Positions 10,495 to 22,162 are shown, counted from the stretch's first letter. The stretch: 64,000 nucleotides of DNA from an uncultured Bacteroidales bacterium (GCA_945868745.1 CAMBMK010000003.1:1-64000), one strand, 5' to 3'. The notes: generated from the sequence alone by a model not told the origin. A program made the numbers and translations.

Positions 10495-11361
10495 TCAATA
10501 TATTTCAAACTCCCCGCTTGCCTTTGCCTGCTTTAGGAGATTCTGCTCCAGCGATGCGAGCAAAGCCTGCTTGCGGGTACTCAGGATAATGTCTTTGATA
10601 CGGTCGGCGAAATATTCGACCGGCCCGTTCTGGCCGCTCTGGACAATGTCTCGGACATAGGCTATCAGCCTGTTGCCGTCCTCATCGGTCTTCTCCACAT
10701 ATCCGTTTCTGCGTGCCGACAGGAAAGCCTGGCCGTCCATGCCGAACTCGCCGGCAATTTCCGCAACCCCGATCCACCTGTCGCCGTAATCCTTGTAGAT
10801 GCGGGCTGAAGATACGGCAAGGGTATCTATCGATTCGAAGTCCTGCCCGTCCTCCGTACCTGCGGCCAGATATTTGCGCACCTGTGCAAGATATGGGGAT
10901 TTTCCGTCCACCTGCGCAAACCTTGCCCTGACCACCGTCACCGTGAGCACAAACTGGTCCTTGTGCGCATCGTAATATTTCTGGATCTGGGTGTCGGTGA
11001 TGGTGGTGTCGAGCCTCTGGTTGACGTAGGACTGCTCGTAGCGGTATTTGAGAAGGGCCCTGCGGTAGTCCTCAAGCTCCTTGCTCACGTCCAGGTCCTC
11101 CTTGCCGAGCTCCTTCTGGGCCATGTCCATATAGAGCTGCTCAGTGGCCCAGCTCGTAATGTACTGTGTCACAAGAGCCGTACTGTCCTCGGGCGAGAGG
11201 CCCTTCGGGAGGAAGGATGCAATGTCGGTGGTGTAGAGCCTGTGGGAACCCGCTTTTGCAACAACGTCCCCTTCGTGGACGAACGAAGAGACCGTTTCGC
11301 ACGAAGGGAACATCAAAAGGCCGCACAGGGCGGCCGTCATTGCCGTCAATATCTTTCTCAA
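10495..11361 (-). CDS. Putative lipoprotein, foldase-like (SurA N-terminal-like), no clear PPIase domain
   Basis: MRKILTAMTAALCGLLMFPSCE (TTG start at 11361, or ATG at 11340) lipobox-like; directly upstream of the surA-like gene. Confidence 0.65.
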   Translation of the reverse strand: MRKILTAMTAALCGLLMFPSCETVSSFVHEGDVVAKAGSHRLYTTDIASFLPKGLSPEDSTALVTQYITSWATEQLYMDMAQKELGKEDLDVSKELEDYRRALLKYRYEQSYVNQRLDTTITDTQIQKYYDAHKDQFVLTVTVVRARFAQVDGKSPYLAQVRKYLAAGTEDGQDFESIDTLAVSSARIYKDYGDRWIGVAEIAGEFGMDGQAFLSARRNGYVEKTDEDGNRLIAYVRDIVQSGQNGPVEYFADRIKDIILSTRKQALLASLEQNLLKQAKASGEFEIY

Positions 11362-11362
11362 A

Positions 11363-12865
<1,503 letters not shown>

Positions 12866-12972
12866 TCATTTTTCGTGAAGGAACCGTTTATTTTTTGCCA
12901 TTATGGTTTTTATGAGGTATTTTTGAAGACTTATTTACGGGGGATGCCGCTGCGGCACCCGGGCAATGCATT

Positions 12973-14016
12973 ATGTTTCCGGAAGGCAAGAGATACAACA
13001 CGTTTTCGGGTTATTACAGGCGCACCTACGGCCAGAGGCTCCAGAAGCTGGTGATAGATGCGGGGTTCACCTGTCCCAACAGGGACGGGACCTGCGGCCG
13101 TGGCGGGTGCACCTACTGCAACAATGACGCCTTCCATCCCGGCTACAGCACCCCCGGCAAGAGCATCCGGACCCAGATTGACGAGGGCATCGGATTTCAC
13201 AGGGTGCGATACCGCGGAGTGACAGGCTATCTTGCCTATTTCCAACCGTATTCCAACACCTACGCCCCACTGGAAACCCTCAGGCGGCTCTATTGCGAGG
13301 CCCTTTCGCATCCGGAGATTGTCGGCATCACCATAGGCACGCGGCCGGACTGCGTGGACGCGGAGAAGCTCGATTTCCTGGCGGACCTGCGCGAAGGAAG
13401 GGTGCTGGAAGGATGGCAGCGCACCCTCGGCGGAAAGGTCATCGGAGCTCCGCTCGTCACCCTCGAATACGGCATAGAGTCCTGCTACGACAAGACGCTC
13501 TCACGCATCAACCGCGGACACGGCTTTGCCATCGCGCAGCAGGCTGTGAGGGCAACGGCGGAAAGGGGCATCGACACGGGGGCCCATTTCATACTCGGGC
13601 TTCCCGGAGAGACGGTCCAGATGATGCTTCAGGAATGCAGCCTCATAAATGACCTGCCGCTTACGAGCGTGAAGTTCCACCAGCTCCAGTTTGTCAAGGG
13701 GACAAGAATGGAAGCCGAGCACGACGCGGACCCGTCGGAGTTTGTGGAAATGGATCTTCCGGAGTATCTGGACTTTATGATTGACATGCTCGAAAGGCTC
13801 CGCCCCGACCTCTGGATTGAGAGGATTGCCGGGGAGATGCCTCCGCGCTTTGTGCGCAGCAGCAGATGGGGGCTTGTGCGCAATTTCGAGATCCTGAGGA
13901 TGCTGGACCGCAGGCTCGAAGAGAGGGACACCTGGCAGGGAAGGCTGCTGGATGACATGGCAGGCTGTCCGATGGCTCCGGATGATTGCTGTCCCGACAG
14001 GCAGAGACTGCAATAA
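12973..14016 (+). CDS. TIGR01212-type radical SAM protein (YhcC family)
   Basis: MFPEGKRYNTFSGYYRRTYGQRLQKLVIDAGFTCPNRDGTCGRGGCTYCNND cluster motif. Confidence 0.92.
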   Translation: MFPEGKRYNTFSGYYRRTYGQRLQKLVIDAGFTCPNRDGTCGRGGCTYCNNDAFHPGYSTPGKSIRTQIDEGIGFHRVRYRGVTGYLAYFQPYSNTYAPLETLRRLYCEALSHPEIVGITIGTRPDCVDAEKLDFLADLREGRVLEGWQRTLGGKVIGAPLVTLEYGIESCYDKTLSRINRGHGFAIAQQAVRATAERGIDTGAHFILGLPGETVQMMLQECSLINDLPLTSVKFHQLQFVKGTRMEAEHDADPSEFVEMDLPEYLDFMIDMLERLRPDLWIERIAGEMPPRFVRSSRWGLVRNFEILRMLDRRLEERDTWQGRLLDDMAGCPMAPDDCCPDRQRLQ

Positions 14017-14035
14017 CAAATGGAATTTTTGTAAT

Positions 14036-15010
14036 ATGAGACTGAAATTTATACTGTGCGCCGTGTGCGCTATGCTGCTTTTCTGCGGGAATGCCAGCAG
14101 TCAGGATGTCGTGGTTGCCATCTCGGTGGCGCAGCTCAGGCTTCATCCGGACTATGAGTCACCTCTTGAGACACAGGCTCTTATGGGCACTCAGGCCGAG
14201 GTTCTCGATTCGACCGGGTATTGGCGTCGCATCCGTGTACCGGACGGGTACGAGGCCTGGGTGAACGCTCTTGCACTCGTTCCTCTTCCGCAGGGGTACG
14301 ACAAGGCTGAGAAATACATCGTGACAGCAGATTGGAGTCACGTATTCGAGTCTCCGTCGGAGAATGCCGGGCGGATTTCGGACCTTGTCAGGGGCGATGT
14401 CCTAAGGCGAAGCGGCAGGAAGAAGGCCGGTTTCGTGGGCATAGTGATGCCTTCCGGGCAGACGGGATGGGTACGTGCAAAGGACGTCCTCGACTACGGG
14501 AAGTGGCGGAGTGAAGCCAGGTGCACCGCGGAGAATGTCGTGGCTGAGGCGCTGAGGTATCTGGGAGTCCCGTATCTGTGGGGAGGATGCTCCACCAAGG
14601 GATTCGACTGCAGCGGGATTGTCCAGTTTTCATATTGGATGAACGGGATGCTGCTGCCGCGCAATTCTTCGGCGATGTACCGCACCGGGACAGTTGTCGA
14701 TGCCGCTTCCCTTCTGGAAAAGGCAAGGAGGCGTCCCCTTGGCGTGATGGCATCTCCGGAGACGGCATCCGGGGCGGCTGCAGAGGGGTATGCGCTGACG
14801 GAGGATGACCTGTCGGCACTCCGCCCCGGCGACCTTGTATTTTTCGGCAACATCGAAAAGGACAGGCCCACACACGTGACGATGTACATCGGAGGAGGCC
14901 GCATCATCCACGCCTCGCAGCTTGTCAGGATCAATTCCCTGGACCCGGGCTCGGAGGACTGCTACGAAAACGTGGGAAGGATACTGGGTGTCAGAAGGAT
15001 TATTCAATAG
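14036..15010 (+). CDS. SH3 domain / NlpC-P60 family C40 peptidase
   Basis: VPYLWGGCSTKGFDCSGIVQFSYWMNG catalytic Cys motif; signal peptide MRLKFILCAVCAMLLFCGNASS; start inferred at 14036. Confidence 0.88.
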   Translation: MRLKFILCAVCAMLLFCGNASSQDVVVAISVAQLRLHPDYESPLETQALMGTQAEVLDSTGYWRRIRVPDGYEAWVNALALVPLPQGYDKAEKYIVTADWSHVFESPSENAGRISDLVRGDVLRRSGRKKAGFVGIVMPSGQTGWVRAKDVLDYGKWRSEARCTAENVVAEALRYLGVPYLWGGCSTKGFDCSGIVQFSYWMNGMLLPRNSSAMYRTGTVVDAASLLEKARRRPLGVMASPETASGAAAEGYALTEDDLSALRPGDLVFFGNIEKDRPTHVTMYIGGGRIIHASQLVRINSLDPGSEDCYENVGRILGVRRIIQ

Positions 15011-15091
15011 AATTTATTACATTTGCAGAAGGAATATGTTCAGGAGTCTTTTGAAGATTCCCTATTCCACACATCACTTAAAACTATTAAT

Positions 15092-15370
15092 ATGAATCTC
15101 AGGGATTTCAAAAAAGACGTCGAGTATCTTATCGGCGATTTCATCGATGATTGCGTTCTTTTTGTATCAATCAATCCGCATAAGGCGAGCGAGGAGCTCG
15201 GTGACATCATCAGCGAGGCTGTGGACCTTTACAACGATATGAAGGACAAGGCCAACGAGAAGGTGGAAGGCAATCTCCGCACCTATTTCAACGGTCTGCG
15301 CAAAGAGATGTGCACCAAGGTTGACGAGCTCTACGAAAGGCTCAGCGCCGTGATTACCGCCGGCAAATAG
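15092..15370 (+). CDS. Conserved hypothetical small protein (92 aa)
   Basis: MNLRDFKKDVEYLIGDFIDDCVLFVSINPHKASEELGDII...; tightly packed ahead of galE. Confidence 0.75.
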   Translation: MNLRDFKKDVEYLIGDFIDDCVLFVSINPHKASEELGDIISEAVDLYNDMKDKANEKVEGNLRTYFNGLRKEMCTKVDELYERLSAVITAGK

Positions 15371-15382
15371 CATTTGGGGATT

Positions 15383-16423
15383 ATGGCAAAGACTGTACTT
15401 GTTTCCGGTGGCGCCGGCTTCATCGGCAGCCACGTGACAGTAGAGCTGATTTCCGCAGGCTATGACGTGGTCGTTGCGGATGACATGTCCAACTGTGACC
15501 TGACCTGCTTCGAGGGTGTAAAAAAGATTACGGGCAGGGACAACCTCCCGTTCGTGAAGATGGATTTCTGCGACCTCGAGGCCGTCCATAATCTTTTCGC
15601 AGAATACCATATCGACGCTGTGATCCATTTCGCCGCATTCAAGGCAGTGGGCGAATCAGTTGCAGAGCCTCTGAAATACTACAACAACAACCTTACCTCA
15701 TTCATGAACCTGCTCACCGTGGCCCACGCCCAGAAGAGCGGATGCAATGTGCTGTTCTCGTCATCGGCCACGGTCTATGGAGAGCCTGACGTGCTTCCTG
15801 TCACCGAGGAGTCTCCAAGGCAGCCGGCCACCTCGCCATACGGCAATACCAAACAGATCTGTGAAGACATACTGCGCGACTGCGTGAAAGCCTACAGTGA
15901 GGGTGAAGGTGCACTCAAGGGCATAGCACTGAGGTATTTCAATCCTATCGGCGCCCATCCTTCGGGACTCATCGGAGAGCTTCCGCGCGGAGTGCCCAAC
16001 AACCTCGTTCCTTTCATCACCCAGACGGCCATCGGCAAGAGGGAGTGCCTGAGCATTTTCGGCAATGACTACCCTACGCCTGACGGGACCTGCCAGAGGG
16101 ACTATATCGACATCGTGGATCTCGCAAAGGCCCATGTATGCGCTGTCGGCAGGATGATTGACGGAAAGATGGAGAATGACTATGAGGTGTTCAACATCGG
16201 CACAGGCGTGCCTGTGTCGGTTCTGGAGCTTGTAAATGCATTCGAGAAGGTCAACAATCTGAAGCTCAACTACAAGTTTGCCCCGAGACGCAGCGGCGAC
16301 GTGACCGCAATCTGGGCAGATCCAACACTTGCCAACGAAAAGCTCGGCTGGAAGGCAGAAAGGTCTGTGGAAGAGACACTTGCCGCCGCCTGGAAATGGG
16401 AGCAGCGGATAGCCGGAAAATAA
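15383..16423 (+). CDS. galE: UDP-glucose 4-epimerase
   Basis: MAKTVLVSGGAGFIGSHVTVELISAGYDVVVADDMSN; SSSATVYGEP; SPYGNTK. Confidence 0.94.
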   Translation: MAKTVLVSGGAGFIGSHVTVELISAGYDVVVADDMSNCDLTCFEGVKKITGRDNLPFVKMDFCDLEAVHNLFAEYHIDAVIHFAAFKAVGESVAEPLKYYNNNLTSFMNLLTVAHAQKSGCNVLFSSSATVYGEPDVLPVTEESPRQPATSPYGNTKQICEDILRDCVKAYSEGEGALKGIALRYFNPIGAHPSGLIGELPRGVPNNLVPFITQTAIGKRECLSIFGNDYPTPDGTCQRDYIDIVDLAKAHVCAVGRMIDGKMENDYEVFNIGTGVPVSVLELVNAFEKVNNLKLNYKFAPRRSGDVTAIWADPTLANEKLGWKAERSVEETLAAAWKWEQRIAGK

Positions 16424-16460
16424 AATAAAGGAAGCAGGCAATGCCTGCTTCCTTTATTTT
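16424..16460 (+). terminator. Intrinsic terminator after galE
   Basis: AATAAAGGAAGCAGGCA-ATGCCTGCTTCCTTTATTTT near-perfect inverted repeat. Confidence 0.75.
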
Positions 16461-16948
16461 CAACCCCAGTCTGCTGACGCAGACAGCCCCTTTAGGGGCA
16501 CACCGCTTCCGCTTTGCTCCAGCGGGCGTCTCCGCTATTCGATTTCCTTCGGAAATCTCATTGACGCTCCAACGCGGCGCGTGGTCGCGCCCAGTCTAAT
16601 GCGGATACCTTCTACAAATAATATTGCTTACGTTGGCTTTGATTGCGCCAAGCCACTCAACCCCAACCGCTTACAGCGCAACGGCCACTGCGAGGAGAAC
16701 CCTTTGGTCGAGCTCCCCGCAGCTGTGGCCGATGCAGCCGGAGTGCGTATATTCCGGCTGCGGTGCCAGTACGCATCTTCTCGTCAATACCATCTCCCGT
16801 GAAATTCACCTGGCACGGGCAACCCCTCTACAGGTACCTGTGGGACACTATCCCGTTCCCGGTGGAGACAAATTGCCCTCACCGGGAACGCCAACCCCCA
16901 TTCTACACTACTGTAGGGCATATCCCCGTTCCAGGTGAATTTCATGAG
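16457..16948. repeat. Hairpin-rich interspersed repeat, copy 1 (module order T-Y-B-T'-A)
   Basis: Block A (16657-16948) near-identical to 27783-28075; block B (16574-16622) matches 28082-28131; inverted stem 16798-16819 / 16925-16946. Confidence 0.85.
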
Positions 16949-17143
16949 GGCAGGCCGGGTCCTTCCCACTCCAGCGACGCGGCACCTCCCGGTTCGGGCG
17001 GTCATGTGAGCAGCAGAATACAGATGCGGGTAGTACTTTGTAACACTTAAAAGAGTAGTACCGGGCAATCTACGGCAATGGGTCCGACGGACTACCGGGA
17101 ACCTTACGCAAGGGATTTTCCCCATGGAGCTGGCGGGGAAAAA

Positions 17144-18781
17144 TCAGTTGGTGGCGGCGATGAGGGCAATGATGTGGTCGATTGTGTTGAGGAGTTTCCA
17201 GGAAGGGCCGGTGTAATTGTTGACCATCACGGAGAAGATGACCGTATCCTCTTTGCCGCCGTCAGTCGGGACGACATAGCCGCTGTAGCAGCGGACACCC
17301 TCCATCGAACCGCTCTTGTAATAGACTCTCTCCCTGGCAGATGCATCCTCATATCTCATTCGGCCGACCTGGGTGCCGACACCGGGTTGAGGGAGGCTGC
17401 GGATATAGTCAGGGAACTCGGGCAATTCCATCATTCGGTGCAGAAAACTGCAGAAGAAAGCGGGGCTGACGAGATTTTTGCGGGAAAGACCGCTGCCGTC
17501 CACAAGATGTGCACTGCCGGAAGTCAGCAGGCCAAGGCCGGAGAGGGCTCTTCCCTGAGCCACTGCACACGAATCGTAGCACGCAGACCCGGTCATCTCC
17601 CTGCCAAGGATGCGGTAAAGCGCTTCAGCATAGAAATTGTCGCTGCGCATATTGGTGATGTAGGCTATGCGGCTGATTTCAGGGGAAAGGGTCTCCCCGA
17701 TAATGGTCAGGTCCGATGCGGGATCTGTGCCGGAATACGTGCCCGGAAGGCTGCGGACAAATCCGCGCGGGGCGATGTCAGAAGGCCCTTCCGTCACCTC
17801 CAAGCCATTATCACACAGATATTTGCAAAAATACCACGCACAGGTGTATGTCCCGAACTTATTGCTGCACTCGACCTTCTTTGTCTTGCGGTCGGAGGCA
17901 AGCGTACCGCGCAGTTCGGCTACGGGATAAAGGTCTGTGGCATAGAGATACAGCATATCTCCTGTCCCCTTCCGCCCGGTCGAACAGAAAAACTGATAAT
18001 TCATCCACGGGGTGTCGGGATAGCCCTCGGTAATCTTGAGCGGGTCCCCTGCCGAGGCGCCGGCCGTTACTGTGAAATCCTTGACATTGCGGTAGAAGCT
18101 CAGGGCATTTCCTCCAGTGCCGTAATATGTCCCGAGGTCTTCGGCAAGCCAGGATCCGTGGCTTTCAGGTCCGTCGAAAAACCGTCCGTCACCTATCACA
18201 CGGCCTTCAATGCGTTCTATCCCGGCGCTGCGGATCATTGATTTCCAGCGGGAAAACAGCGTCTGGGCCTGCACGGCAATGGAATCTTTGGCTCCGAGAG
18301 TCGGGTCTCCTCCGCCGATGATATAGAGGTCGCCATGAAGGGTGCCGCCGGAGATTGAGCCGGAGTAGGCAAGGGTGGTTTTGAATCTGTATGATGAGCC
18401 GAGCCCGTGAAGGGCAAGGCCGGTGGAAATGAGTTTGGCATTTGATGCCGGCACAAGCATCCGGCCGCTGTTCCAGGCCACCACGGTGTCGCCTCCGAAC
18501 TTTACTGCCATCACGCCTATCTGGGCTGACGACAGCGGTCCGGAAGCAGTGGCGGTGCGGATGTAGGCCTCAATATCTTCGCACACCGTACCGGGAGCGC
18601 CGTTCCCTTCTGTCCCCGGAGCCTTTTGTCCTGCATCAGCAAAAACCTGCACCGAAGCACCGCAGCCACCCATTCCCGGACGGGCACCGGCGGCAGCGGA
18701 AGAACGGGCACAGACGGCAAGGCACAAGACAGCAAACAGAAAGCTGCGGAGGCATTTTGCAACAGGAACGGCGCTAATCAT
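17144..18781 (-). CDS. dacB: D-alanyl-D-alanine carboxypeptidase/endopeptidase (PBP4 family)
   Basis: LVPASNAKLISTGLALHGLG (SxxK), LVDGSGLSRKNLVSP, YKSGSMEGVRCYSGYV (KSG); ATGA overlap with radA stop. Confidence 0.87.
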   Translation of the reverse strand: MISAVPVAKCLRSFLFAVLCLAVCARSSAAAGARPGMGGCGASVQVFADAGQKAPGTEGNGAPGTVCEDIEAYIRTATASGPLSSAQIGVMAVKFGGDTVVAWNSGRMLVPASNAKLISTGLALHGLGSSYRFKTTLAYSGSISGGTLHGDLYIIGGGDPTLGAKDSIAVQAQTLFSRWKSMIRSAGIERIEGRVIGDGRFFDGPESHGSWLAEDLGTYYGTGGNALSFYRNVKDFTVTAGASAGDPLKITEGYPDTPWMNYQFFCSTGRKGTGDMLYLYATDLYPVAELRGTLASDRKTKKVECSNKFGTYTCAWYFCKYLCDNGLEVTEGPSDIAPRGFVRSLPGTYSGTDPASDLTIIGETLSPEISRIAYITNMRSDNFYAEALYRILGREMTGSACYDSCAVAQGRALSGLGLLTSGSAHLVDGSGLSRKNLVSPAFFCSFLHRMMELPEFPDYIRSLPQPGVGTQVGRMRYEDASARERVYYKSGSMEGVRCYSGYVVPTDGGKEDTVIFSVMVNNYTGPSWKLLNTIDHIIALIAATN

Positions 18782-20157
18782 TTGAAGACTGTTTTTACAA
18801 GTGCCGGGATATCGGCGACACGGACAATTTCGATGCCCGGACATGCTCCCTTTTCAAGGGTGGCATATTTGGATATGAAAATCTTTCTGAATCCGAGACG
18901 GGCTGCCTCGGCGATGCGGCGGTCAATCTGGTTGACAGGGCGGATCTCGCCGCTGAGTCCCACCTCACCCGCAAAACAGAATTCCGGGTCGATGGCAAAA
19001 TCGAAATTGGATGAAAGCACCGCGCAGACCACCGCCAGATCGCACGCCGGCTCCGTGATACGTATGCCTCCCGCCATATTGAGGAACACATCCTTCATAT
19101 TGAGTTTGAACCCTGCGCGCTTTTCCAGTACCGCAAGCAGCATATTGAGCCTGCGCACATCGAATCCGGTCGCACTGCGCTGGGCCGTACCATAGGCTGC
19201 CGTACTCACAAGCGCCTGGACCTCAAACAGAAAAGGCCGTTGTCCGTCGAGCATCGCAGCGATTGCGGTCCCGCTGAGCCCCTGCCCGGTCATCGGCATA
19301 AGTATCTCCGAAGGATTGGTGACCTCACGGAGGCCGGTGCCTGTCATCTCAAAGACAGCGAGTTCGGAAGTGGAGCCGAAACGGTTCTTAATGCTGCGCA
19401 GAATCCTGTACGGTCCCTTGTCGTCGCCCTCAAACTGAAGCACGACATCGACTATGTGCTCGAGAATTTTCGGACCGGCGATGTAGCCGTCCTTGGTGAT
19501 GTGCCCGATAAGGATCACCGGTATGCCCGAGGACTTTGCGAAGCGCAGAAGGACCGAGGCCACCTCCTTGATCTGCGAGACGCTTCCGGCGGAAGAATCC
19601 ACAGTCTGCGAATACATCGTCTGGACCGAATCCACAATCATCAGCCCGGGATTGACCTCCATTGCCTGCTCAAGCACATTCTCAATCTGCGTCTCGCTGA
19701 AAATGAGGCAGTCTTCCGGGAGATTGCCGCCGCTGATGCGGTCCGCACGCATCTTGACCTGACGCGTGCTCTCCTCGCCCGTCACATACAGCGTCCTTAG
19801 CCCCGGACACCCAAGGGGTATCTGAAGGGAAAGCGTTGACTTGCCGATGCCCGGCTCTCCGCCAATCAGAACAAGGGACCCTTCCACAAGGCCTCCCCCG
19901 AGGAGACGGTCCACCTCCGGCATACCGAGCGAGATGCGGTGCTCCTGGGCGGAACCCACTTCACGCAACCTCTGGGGCCTGTTGTCTCCCGATGCGGGTG
20001 CGACCACCGGAGCATTCTTTTTCGGCTTGCCTGTGGCAACGCTCTTTTCGGCCATGGTATTCCACTCGCCGCAGGCAGGACAGCGTCCCATCCACTTCGA
20101 GTACTCATTTCCGCACGAGGTGCAGAACCATATGGACTTGTCTTTACCGGATGCCAT
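18778..20157 (-). CDS. radA: DNA repair protein RadA/Sms
   Basis: WFCTSCGNEYSKWMGRCPACGEWNT zinc finger; GGEPGIGKSTLSLQ Walker A. Confidence 0.96.
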   Translation of the reverse strand: MASGKDKSIWFCTSCGNEYSKWMGRCPACGEWNTMAEKSVATGKPKKNAPVVAPASGDNRPQRLREVGSAQEHRISLGMPEVDRLLGGGLVEGSLVLIGGEPGIGKSTLSLQIPLGCPGLRTLYVTGEESTRQVKMRADRISGGNLPEDCLIFSETQIENVLEQAMEVNPGLMIVDSVQTMYSQTVDSSAGSVSQIKEVASVLLRFAKSSGIPVILIGHITKDGYIAGPKILEHIVDVVLQFEGDDKGPYRILRSIKNRFGSTSELAVFEMTGTGLREVTNPSEILMPMTGQGLSGTAIAAMLDGQRPFLFEVQALVSTAAYGTAQRSATGFDVRRLNMLLAVLEKRAGFKLNMKDVFLNMAGGIRITEPACDLAVVCAVLSSNFDFAIDPEFCFAGEVGLSGEIRPVNQIDRRIAEAARLGFRKIFISKYATLEKGACPGIEIVRVADIPALVKTVFK

Positions 20158-20319
20158 AAGGATTAACTGAAAGAAAGCCTTCTGAACCGTTGCGGGGACA
20201 GTCGGCCATATTGCTTAAGAATTATCAAATGAAATACGCGCAAAAATAGACAGAATATGCTGAAATAGCAAATATGCTCGGAGGCGATTTCAACACCCGC
20301 GCCAAGAGGCAGGGACACA

Positions 20320-20350
20320 AAAAAAAGCACCTGGACATTGTCCGGATGCT
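20320..20350 (-). terminator. Putative intrinsic terminator of the 20413-20637 lipoprotein gene
   Basis: On - strand AAGCATCCGGACAATGTCCAGGTGCTTTTTTTT. Confidence 0.5.
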
Positions 20351-20412
20351 TGAGAATCTGATAAGGATGACCTTTCTCGGGTCAACTGACCATTTGGAAC
20401 GGCAGAGCTGGA

Positions 20413-20637
20413 TTATTCAGCAGCAGCCTCTACTACTTCCTGGGCAGCCTGTCCGAGAGAATCGGCTGCATCTTTGCAGCACTCGCCTTCCTTTTCGCCC
20501 TCACCTGCTTCCTTGCAGTCAGCGACATTCTCTACAGCCTCTTCTACGGCCTCTCCGCTTTTCTTGGAGGAGTTGTTGCAGGCAGCAACTGAAAAGAGCA
20601 CTGCAACTGCGGCCATTGACATGATTACTTTTTTCAT
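20413..20637 (-). CDS. Small acidic lipoprotein (74 aa)
   Basis: MKKVIMSMAAVAVLFSVAACNNSSKKSGEAVEEAVENVADCKEAGEGEKEGECC...; lipobox VAAC. Confidence 0.7.
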   Translation of the reverse strand: MKKVIMSMAAVAVLFSVAACNNSSKKSGEAVEEAVENVADCKEAGEGEKEGECCKDAADSLGQAAQEVVEAAAE

Positions 20638-20775
20638 AAGACTAAAACTGTTAAAAAACCTTTTGTCCGGCAAAAGTACATCACATTTTTCTGATGTCAA
20701 TGGAAAAAATCAATTTTTTGGGAGTAAATCGTTTAATCTCAAGACTTAACGAATAATAAAAATGGTAATAGACGC

Positions 20776-21294
20776 CTATTTTGGAAGCGAGAATACCTCC
20801 ATATCCGAAATGCTGCTTCCGGAGACAGTGAAGCGCAGGGCAGTCCTTTCCACCTGCCATCCCTGCAGACCGGCCGCGCCCGGATTGACCACAAGCAGTG
20901 GGTTTTCCGGATGGAGGGCGGAGTGGAATTCGTGGTCGGGCATCACCCGGAGTATGTGGGAATGGCCGCATACGAAGATGTCGGGACGGTGACGGTCAAT
21001 CATGGCCCTGACATTGAGCGGATAATGGCCCGGATAGCCGCCGATGTGGGTCATCATCACCTTGAGGTCTTCACAATTGAAAAGCTGGACCAGAGGGCAC
21101 TCGAAACGGATTTCCTGCGCATCGCAGTTGCCGTACACGCCCACGAGGGGCTTGAAAGCGGAGATTGTGTGGACAAAGTCAATTCCTCCGCCGAAATCGC
21201 CCGCATGCCAGAGTTCATCGGCCGGCGAGAGGAAATCGCGGAATTCGTCGGAAAACACCCCGTGGGTGTCGGATATTACGCCTATGGTTTTCAT
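20776..21294 (-). CDS. YfcE-family metallophosphoesterase
   Basis: MKTIGVISDTHGVFSDEF, WHAGDFGG, YGNCD, VCGHSH; start at internal Met (21294). Confidence 0.88.
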   Translation of the reverse strand: MKTIGVISDTHGVFSDEFRDFLSPADELWHAGDFGGGIDFVHTISAFKPLVGVYGNCDAQEIRFECPLVQLFNCEDLKVMMTHIGGYPGHYPLNVRAMIDRHRPDIFVCGHSHILRVMPDHEFHSALHPENPLLVVNPGAAGLQGWQVERTALRFTVSGSSISDMEVFSLPK

Positions 21295-21426
21295 TTGATA
21301 TTCAACATTTAAGGTTGGACCCGGTGAATGTTTGGAAGCGGACAGCCAAGTCGCTGAAAGGGCGTGGCCGTTGCTCCGGGCCTTATGAAGGGTGTAAACA
21401 TGGACCGGCAATATTGAATCAGCCTG

Positions 21427-22143
21427 TTACATATAATGGAAATACACGGCTTCGGCGGCGGTCAGGGCAGCGGTTTCGGTGCGCAGGCGCGACGACCCGA
21501 GATGGACAGGGACAAAGCCCCGGGCAACCGCGGCAGTAACCTCCTCCGGAGAAAAATCCCCTTCAGGGCCAATCAGGACAATGATTTCCCGACCGGCAGA
21601 ATCCTCCAGCGCCTCCTTCACCGACAGGCGCGGCACCTCCCCTTCGAAACAGCAGGCAATCAGTTTGAGGGCATCCTCCGGAGCATCCTCAATGAAATCA
21701 CGCACGCCCAGGGGCTCCCTGACCTGCGGAATGGCAGCCTTGAGGGACTGTTTGGCGGCAGAAAGCAGTATCCTGCGGAGCCTGTCGGTCTTATAGACCT
21801 TTCTCTCGGAGTGCTCCCCGATGACCGGTACAATCTCGTCCACACCCACCTCCGTGGCCTTTTCGGCGAACCATTCGTAGCGGTCATTGTTCTTTGTGGG
21901 ACACACGGCGAGAGTGAGCCTGTAAGGATGCGCCCCCCAACCCGGAACCGCCTCGACCACATTGCAGACCGCTCCTGAAAGCGAAGTGTCCGAAAGTATG
22001 CAGCGGTACATTGTCCCGCGGCCGTCAATAACCGTCACCCCATCGCCCGGACGGTGGCGCAGCACCTTCACGCAGTGGCGGGTCTCCTCCTGGTCGAGAA
22101 GGCACACCTGCGGCGAGGCATCATATGAATAAAATATTTCCAT
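21427..22143 (-). CDS. rsmE: 16S rRNA (uracil(1498)-N(3))-methyltransferase
   Basis: LIGPEGDFSPEEV, LGSSRLRTETAALTAAEAVY motifs. Confidence 0.93.
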   Translation of the reverse strand: MEIFYSYDASPQVCLLDQEETRHCVKVLRHRPGDGVTVIDGRGTMYRCILSDTSLSGAVCNVVEAVPGWGAHPYRLTLAVCPTKNNDRYEWFAEKATEVGVDEIVPVIGEHSERKVYKTDRLRRILLSAAKQSLKAAIPQVREPLGVRDFIEDAPEDALKLIACCFEGEVPRLSVKEALEDSAGREIIVLIGPEGDFSPEEVTAAVARGFVPVHLGSSRLRTETAALTAAEAVYFHYM

Positions 22144-22162
22144 TCAACCGGCAATCTGTGAT

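Noticed and set aside
16624-16938. Similar ORFs in both repeat copies (+ strand ...VPVGHYPVPGGDKLPSPGTPTPIL; - strand ...GLAFPVRAICLHRERDS) that could encode a conserved peptide
   Set aside because: Copy differences fall at all codon positions, both strands are open at once, reading frames start in different contexts, and the pattern fits conserved hairpins better than coding.
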